A DNA stretch of 64,000 nt from Prado023 sp963798745 (GTDB taxonomy: Bacteria > Actinomycetota > Actinomycetes > S36-B12 > CAIYMF01). The notes beneath the pieces are model-generated. The model worked only from the letters and a program-made list of their open reading frames with translations. It did not search any database and was not told where the DNA came from. The stretch covers positions 186,001 through 250,000 of the forward strand of contig CAWCUF010000004.1 in NCBI GenBank assembly GCA_963798745.1, read 5' to 3'. Shown piece by piece: positions 60,564 through 64,000 of this stretch. Numbering within the stretch: the stretch's first letter is position 1; every line of letters starts with the position of its first letter. The position numbers and the translations under genes were made by a program.

Positions 60564-61454
60564 TCACCGTCGGGGTGGGCGGGGCACCAGGACCGGCGTG
60601 CGAGCCACGTAGTCGTGGTACTCGGGATCGTCGCCCCAGGTCGCCTTGCCGCGCACCTCCAGCAGCGGGACACCGCTCACGCGGGTCAGCAGCAGCGTCA
60701 CGAACAGCGGAGACACCAGAGTGAGGTACTGCCAGCCGGACAGCGCCGGCAGTGCGACCAGGGCGACGCCGACCCACAGCGTGATCTCCCCGAAGTAGTT
60801 GGGGTGCCGGGACCAGGCCCACAGGCCAGTCGTGATGAAACGTCCGCGGTTCGCCGGGTCCGCCCGGAAGGCGCGCTTCTGGTCGTCGGCGGCGGCCTCG
60901 ATGCCGAACCCCACCAGCCAGACCACGATGCCGACGACACTGATCAGCCCGAACCGGGACTCGGTAGCGCTGGTCATGGCGGCCAGTGCCGCGCCGGCGG
61001 TCAGCACCACCCAGAGCGACTGCAGCGTCCAGGTCACCAGGAACTGGGCCGGGTCTTGCTTGATCCGGTCGAATCGCCGGTCGGTCCCCTCCCGGCGGAT
61101 CCGCCGCACCAAGAAGCTGCCCAGCCGCAGCGCCCAGACCGCAACCAGAATGCCGAGGACCATCGCCACCGACGAACGCGACCCGACGACGAGGGCGATC
61201 ACGACCACCGTCAGGTAGGTCAGCGTGCCGGTCAGGTCGTAGAACCGCTCGGTTCGCCGCAGCCACGCTGGCACGAAGGCCACCCAGTTGATGAGGTAGG
61301 CCACCGCGGTGCAGAGCGCGAACACCGGCCAGCCTCCGATCCGCAGGCCGCCGGCGCTGCCAGCGACCGCCGCGGCTGCGCCAACCAGCACGGCGACGAC
61401 GATCGCCAGTACGGACCGGCCTGTGCCCAACTCACTGGACTTGGAACCGCTCAT
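60564..61454 (-). CDS. DUF1295 (steroid 5-alpha-reductase-like) membrane protein
   Basis: The 296-residue product has seven to eight membrane helices. The C-terminal signature TTGLWAWSRHPNYFGEITLW and GKATWGDDPEYHDYVARTPV is that of DUF1295 and related steroid reductase-fold proteins, which bind NADPH and act on lipid double bonds or methylate isoprenoids. The RHPNYFGE motif is intact. It is a single gene. The precise substrate is unknown. Confidence 0.88.
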   Translation of the reverse strand: MSGSKSSELGTGRSVLAIVVAVLVGAAAAVAGSAGGLRIGGWPVFALCTAVAYLINWVAFVPAWLRRTERFYDLTGTLTYLTVVVIALVVGSRSSVAMVLGILVAVWALRLGSFLVRRIRREGTDRRFDRIKQDPAQFLVTWTLQSLWVVLTAGAALAAMTSATESRFGLISVVGIVVWLVGFGIEAAADDQKRAFRADPANRGRFITTGLWAWSRHPNYFGEITLWVGVALVALPALSGWQYLTLVSPLFVTLLLTRVSGVPLLEVRGKATWGDDPEYHDYVARTPVLVPRPPRR

Positions 61455-61554
61455 GCCGCCATGGAAGCACAGCCGATCCGGTGACCGGTCGGGCGCGGTC
61501 GGCGCGCAAGTGCCCTGCCCGATGCATGCAGTGAGTACGTCAACACGCGGCTAT

Positions 61555-61640
61555 GACCCGGGTTCGGGTCTCAAGTCGAGCTCGGCGGCGGCCCGCTCGA
61601 GGCCCCGTCTGCGGCTTCACGGTCGGGTGAGAGCATCGCT
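61555..61640. repeat. Dispersed repeat family B, copy 2
   Basis: Matches 27166-27248 in order: GGGTTCGGGTCT, CGGCGGCGGCC and GCTTCACGGTCGGG. Confidence 0.5.
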
Positions 61641-61767
61641 GTCGGCTTGGTGGGGTCATTCAGCGGCCTGGCTGGACTGGTTGACGATCAGCGGCTGGTG
61701 CTGGCGCGCGCGGGCGGTTGAACCTGCCCCGATCGTCACGGCAGGAAGCTGGACCTAGTGTCAGGGC

Positions 61768-62463
61768 ATGAGTTCCGAGCTGATCTCGCGGTTCTACACA
61801 GCTTTCCAGTCGCTGGACGCCGAGGCGATGGCCGCCTGCTACGCCGAGGGCGCCACCTTCTCCGACCCCGTGTTCACCGAGCTTCGGGGCCACCAGGTCG
61901 GTGACATGTGGCGGATGCTGTGCACGTCGGCCAAGGACTTCACCCTCACCTTCGACTCGGTCACCGACACCTCGGCCCACTGGGTAGCGGCCTACACGTT
62001 CAGCTCGACGGGGCGTCACGTGGTCAATGGCATCCAGGCCTCGTTCGTCATCTCAGACGGGCTGATCCAGGAGCACCGCGACTCCTTCGACCTGTGGGCG
62101 TCGCGAAGGCGGCCATGGGTGACTCACCCATCCTGCTTGAACTTCCGCAGGCCCGGTTGGCCGATGGGGCGTGCCGGTCCGTCTCGGGGCCCTGGCTGTG
62201 TTGCGCTCGTGTTGCGCCCCGCTGGCAGAGTGCGAGCCCAGCCCGGGACCGACCGGCTCCGGGACTGCTACAGAGGAGATCCCCATGAGACACAAGCACT
62301 TCCCATTCTGGGTGGCGGCCACGATGTCGGCGTTGGTCCTGGCCGGCTGCGGTTCGCAGAGTTCCGGAACTGCGGCACCGGAAGCGTCGGCTGTCAGCTC
62401 GCCGACCATCTCGACAGAGAATTCGGCTTCGGACTGCTCGTCCTTTGTGGCGGCGGGCACTGA
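61768..62463 (+). pseudogene. SnoaL/NTF2-like protein with a replaced C-terminus
   Basis: The start MSSELISRFYTAFQSLDAEA and YAEGATFSDPVFTELRGHQV, then HWVAAYTFSSTGRHVVNGIQ and GLIQEHRDSFDLWA, are a good NTF2-like protein through residue 111. After that the usual C-terminal helix is missing and the frame runs through repeat family C into the lipoprotein gene, which it overlaps by 179 bases. The overlap and Arg/Pro-rich tail show the gene is truncated. A palindrome, ATGGGTGACTCACCCAT at 62114-62130, lies at the change point. Confidence 0.6.
62151..62242. repeat. Dispersed repeat family C, copy 2
   Basis: Partner of 31743-31834. It lies between the end of the SnoaL-like homology and the start of the lipoprotein gene and may carry that gene's promoter. 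Confidence 0.65.
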
Positions 62464-63514
62464 GCCGGACCAACTCCCTCAGGCCGATCTGGGTGCGGGT
62501 GAGCACAGCACCGGTCAGCTCGGGACGGATCTGACCTTCACCCTGAACGAGACCTGGGAGGTGCCCGTGTCCGAGCCGGGCACCTTGATCCTGCAATCCC
62601 AGGACCCACCGGCCCCCGCCACCCGCGCAGTGCTGTTGTTTCGCGAGGTCGAGTTGGAAGGGTCCGGTGACCTGACAGTCGACTTGGATTCCTTCCTGCG
62701 ATCCCACCCCGGTGTACAGGCGACCAATCAACGCGACGTCACTGTCGGGGGCGCTGATGCCACCGTCGTCGATCTCACCGCGGCCGAGGAGCAGCCGCTG
62801 ATTCTGAGCGGCATCGGCCCGGTCTTCCTGCGTCCCACGGAGATTGCGCGGGTCTGGGTAGTCGATCAGCAGGACCTCTCGCCGATCGTGATCTTCGCGC
62901 CGGTCAGCACCGATGACACAGCCTGGCTTGCCACGGCGGACGAGGTCGTCGATTCAATCGACCTCGGTGACCCGTCCGGCCCGGTGGGGGGGTCGACTGC
63001 TGACTGCTCGGCTGAGGGCTTCTACACCACCACGGAGTTCACTCTGGGCCAGTTCTCGGTCGACGAGTACATGGGGGCCAGGGGCGTCGAGCCCATGCCG
63101 GGCCTTGTTGTGTTCGAGGTGCCGTCCGGTGTGGACGGCGGTTCCCCAGCTGTCGTATTCGCTGCCGTGACGCAGACTGCCGACGGCACGGCACTGCCAG
63201 ACAAGCAGGCATTCCTGGACGAGGTCGTCGCCCGCGGCGGCACGGTCGAGCCCGCCGGTGAGATCACGCTCATGGGCGAGCAGGTAGCCGGATACGTGAC
63301 ACAGAACGACGCCTTGGGTCGGTTGTCGTTGGTGACAGGTGGAGGCGACCCCGAAGAGATGCTCATCTCCGGTACCCCCTTCGGCAAGGACTTCCTCGTC
63401 GACACCGAGGACGGCTTGCTCCTGATCGCGACGGCTGCGCAAACCGAGGAGGGCATCGCTGAAGCTGATCTCCTGCTGGGCCAGATGTCGACCTCCTTCG
63501 GCTGGACGGAGTGA
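62285..63514 (+). CDS. Putative lipoprotein upstream of a second SARP gene
   Basis: From ATG 62285, preceded by AGAGGAGATCCCC, the product has 409 residues. The signal MRHKHFPFWVAATMSALVLA ends in a lipobox LAGC, followed by a Ser/Thr-rich linker. The mature part appears to hold two related halves (DLTFTLNETWEVPVSEPGTL and, later, EFTLGQFSVDEYMGARGVEP), each beta-rich. No known family is evident. The next gene, 120 bases on, is a SARP regulator, as with the lipoprotein at 31884. Confidence 0.75.
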   Translation: MRHKHFPFWVAATMSALVLAGCGSQSSGTAAPEASAVSSPTISTENSASDCSSFVAAGTEPDQLPQADLGAGEHSTGQLGTDLTFTLNETWEVPVSEPGTLILQSQDPPAPATRAVLLFREVELEGSGDLTVDLDSFLRSHPGVQATNQRDVTVGGADATVVDLTAAEEQPLILSGIGPVFLRPTEIARVWVVDQQDLSPIVIFAPVSTDDTAWLATADEVVDSIDLGDPSGPVGGSTADCSAEGFYTTTEFTLGQFSVDEYMGARGVEPMPGLVVFEVPSGVDGGSPAVVFAAVTQTADGTALPDKQAFLDEVVARGGTVEPAGEITLMGEQVAGYVTQNDALGRLSLVTGGGDPEEMLISGTPFGKDFLVDTEDGLLLIATAAQTEEGIAEADLLLGQMSTSFGWTE

Positions 63515-63634
63515 CGGTTGCCCGGCGGCCCGTCCTCGGCCCGATCGGCGAGGACGGGCGAAGGTCTCGGGCAGCCAGGGGGTTGAAGAGCGCGCCTCGC
63601 AGCGCAAGGATCTGCAGATGGTTTGGATGGGCCA

Positions 63635-64000
63635 ATGACCAGGTGCGGAGTGCTGGGCCCTGTTGTGCTCGGCACTCCGCCGGTCAGTGTGGGAAACGAG
63701 CGGCAGCGGCGGATCCTCGTCTCCCTGCTCCTGGCCGGTGACCAGGGGGTTGCGGCGGAACGTCTCATCGAACAGGTTTGGACCGAGGAGGACGCGCCGG
63801 AATCCGCACGTGCCGCGCTGCGCACCTACACCCATCGGCTGCGCCAACTCATCCCGGATGGCCCCCAGCGCATCGTCGCCACCAACGGGCGCTACGTCCT
63901 GACCCGGACCGGTCTCGAGGTGGACAGCGACCGTTTCGAGCAGCTCCTCGAGCAGGACGCTGCGTGCGACGACGCCGCCGAACGACTTCGACTGTTGACC
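63635..64000 (+). CDS. SARP/BTAD-family regulator, cut by the window edge
   Basis: The frame from ATG 63635 is open to the end of the window (122 codons). MTRCGVLGPVVLGTPPVSVG, RILVSLLLAGDQGVAAERLI and TYTHRLRQLIPDGPQRIVAT then GRYVLTRTG form the winged-helix of a SARP protein, and SDRFEQLLEQD begins the BTAD domain. It is clearly related to residues 1-115 of the protein at 32936 (matching RIVAGLVLAGPQGLSVDSLA and GGYVLSVDPDDVDSEYFLRL). Whether it too carries kinase and STAND domains lies outside the window. Confidence 0.85.
   Translation, partial: MTRCGVLGPVVLGTPPVSVGNERQRRILVSLLLAGDQGVAAERLIEQVWTEEDAPESARAALRTYTHRLRQLIPDGPQRIVATNGRYVLTRTGLEVDSDRFEQLLEQDAACDDAAERLRLLT

Noticed and set aside
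1..64000. CRISPR array
   Set aside because: No regularly spaced direct repeats and no cas-like genes were seen anywhere in the window.

Overview
This is about 64 kb of uniformly high-GC DNA with the gene content of an actinomycete: a WS/DGAT acyltransferase, SARP (BTAD) regulators, Nar/LuxR-type two-component genes, a polyphosphate kinase 2 beside a P-type ATPase, many lipoproteins and GTG starts. No rRNA, ribosomal protein or other marker gene is present, so I go no further than Actinomycetota (Propionibacteriales or Micrococcales would fit).

Layout. 0-12 kb: a cut membrane protein, a two-ORF metzincin protease carrying seven lectin-propeller repeats, an MscS channel, and single enzymes (DUF1349, fructosamine kinase, DinB, imine-reductase-like) set among dead genes and Tn3, IS630 and GNAT remnants. 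12-21 kb: a PucR-type regulator diverging from a tight seven-gene operon (saccharopine-dehydrogenase-like, acyl-CoA ligase, SDR, SnoaL-like, WS/DGAT, alpha/beta hydrolase, SCP2-type thiolase), clearly an acyl-CoA or lipid pathway of unknown product. 21-30 kb: a small autoregulator with a perfect palindrome, a dienelactone hydrolase, a SAM-riboswitch-like leader before DUF1737-rhodanese-metZ, an ISL3 relic, and a toxin-antitoxin pair with a frameshifted PIN toxin. 30-32 kb: a Gdx/SugE-type exporter beside the scar of an integrative element (integrase N-terminus, repeats, 3' half of tRNA-Gly). 32-38 kb: a lipoprotein diverging from a 1714-residue SARP-pseudokinase-STAND-propeller protein. 38-46 kb: a secreted protein, several broken genes and a SulP transporter. 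46-51 kb: P-type ATPase, PPK2 and DUF2252, probably one operon concerned with energy or phosphate stress. 51-64 kb: META lipoprotein, CMD-like protein, serine beta-lactamase-like protein, a DUF4386 gene opposite a histidine kinase/response regulator pair, a Fic protein, a DUF1295 protein, then a second lipoprotein and a second SARP gene cut by the window end.

The gaps are unusually rich in decayed genes and in short dispersed repeats (families A to E below). At least three dead genes carry a segment of 100 to 330 bp turned round in place. Several frameshifts fall in G or C runs, so base-calling or assembly error should be excluded before all of them are called pseudogenes.
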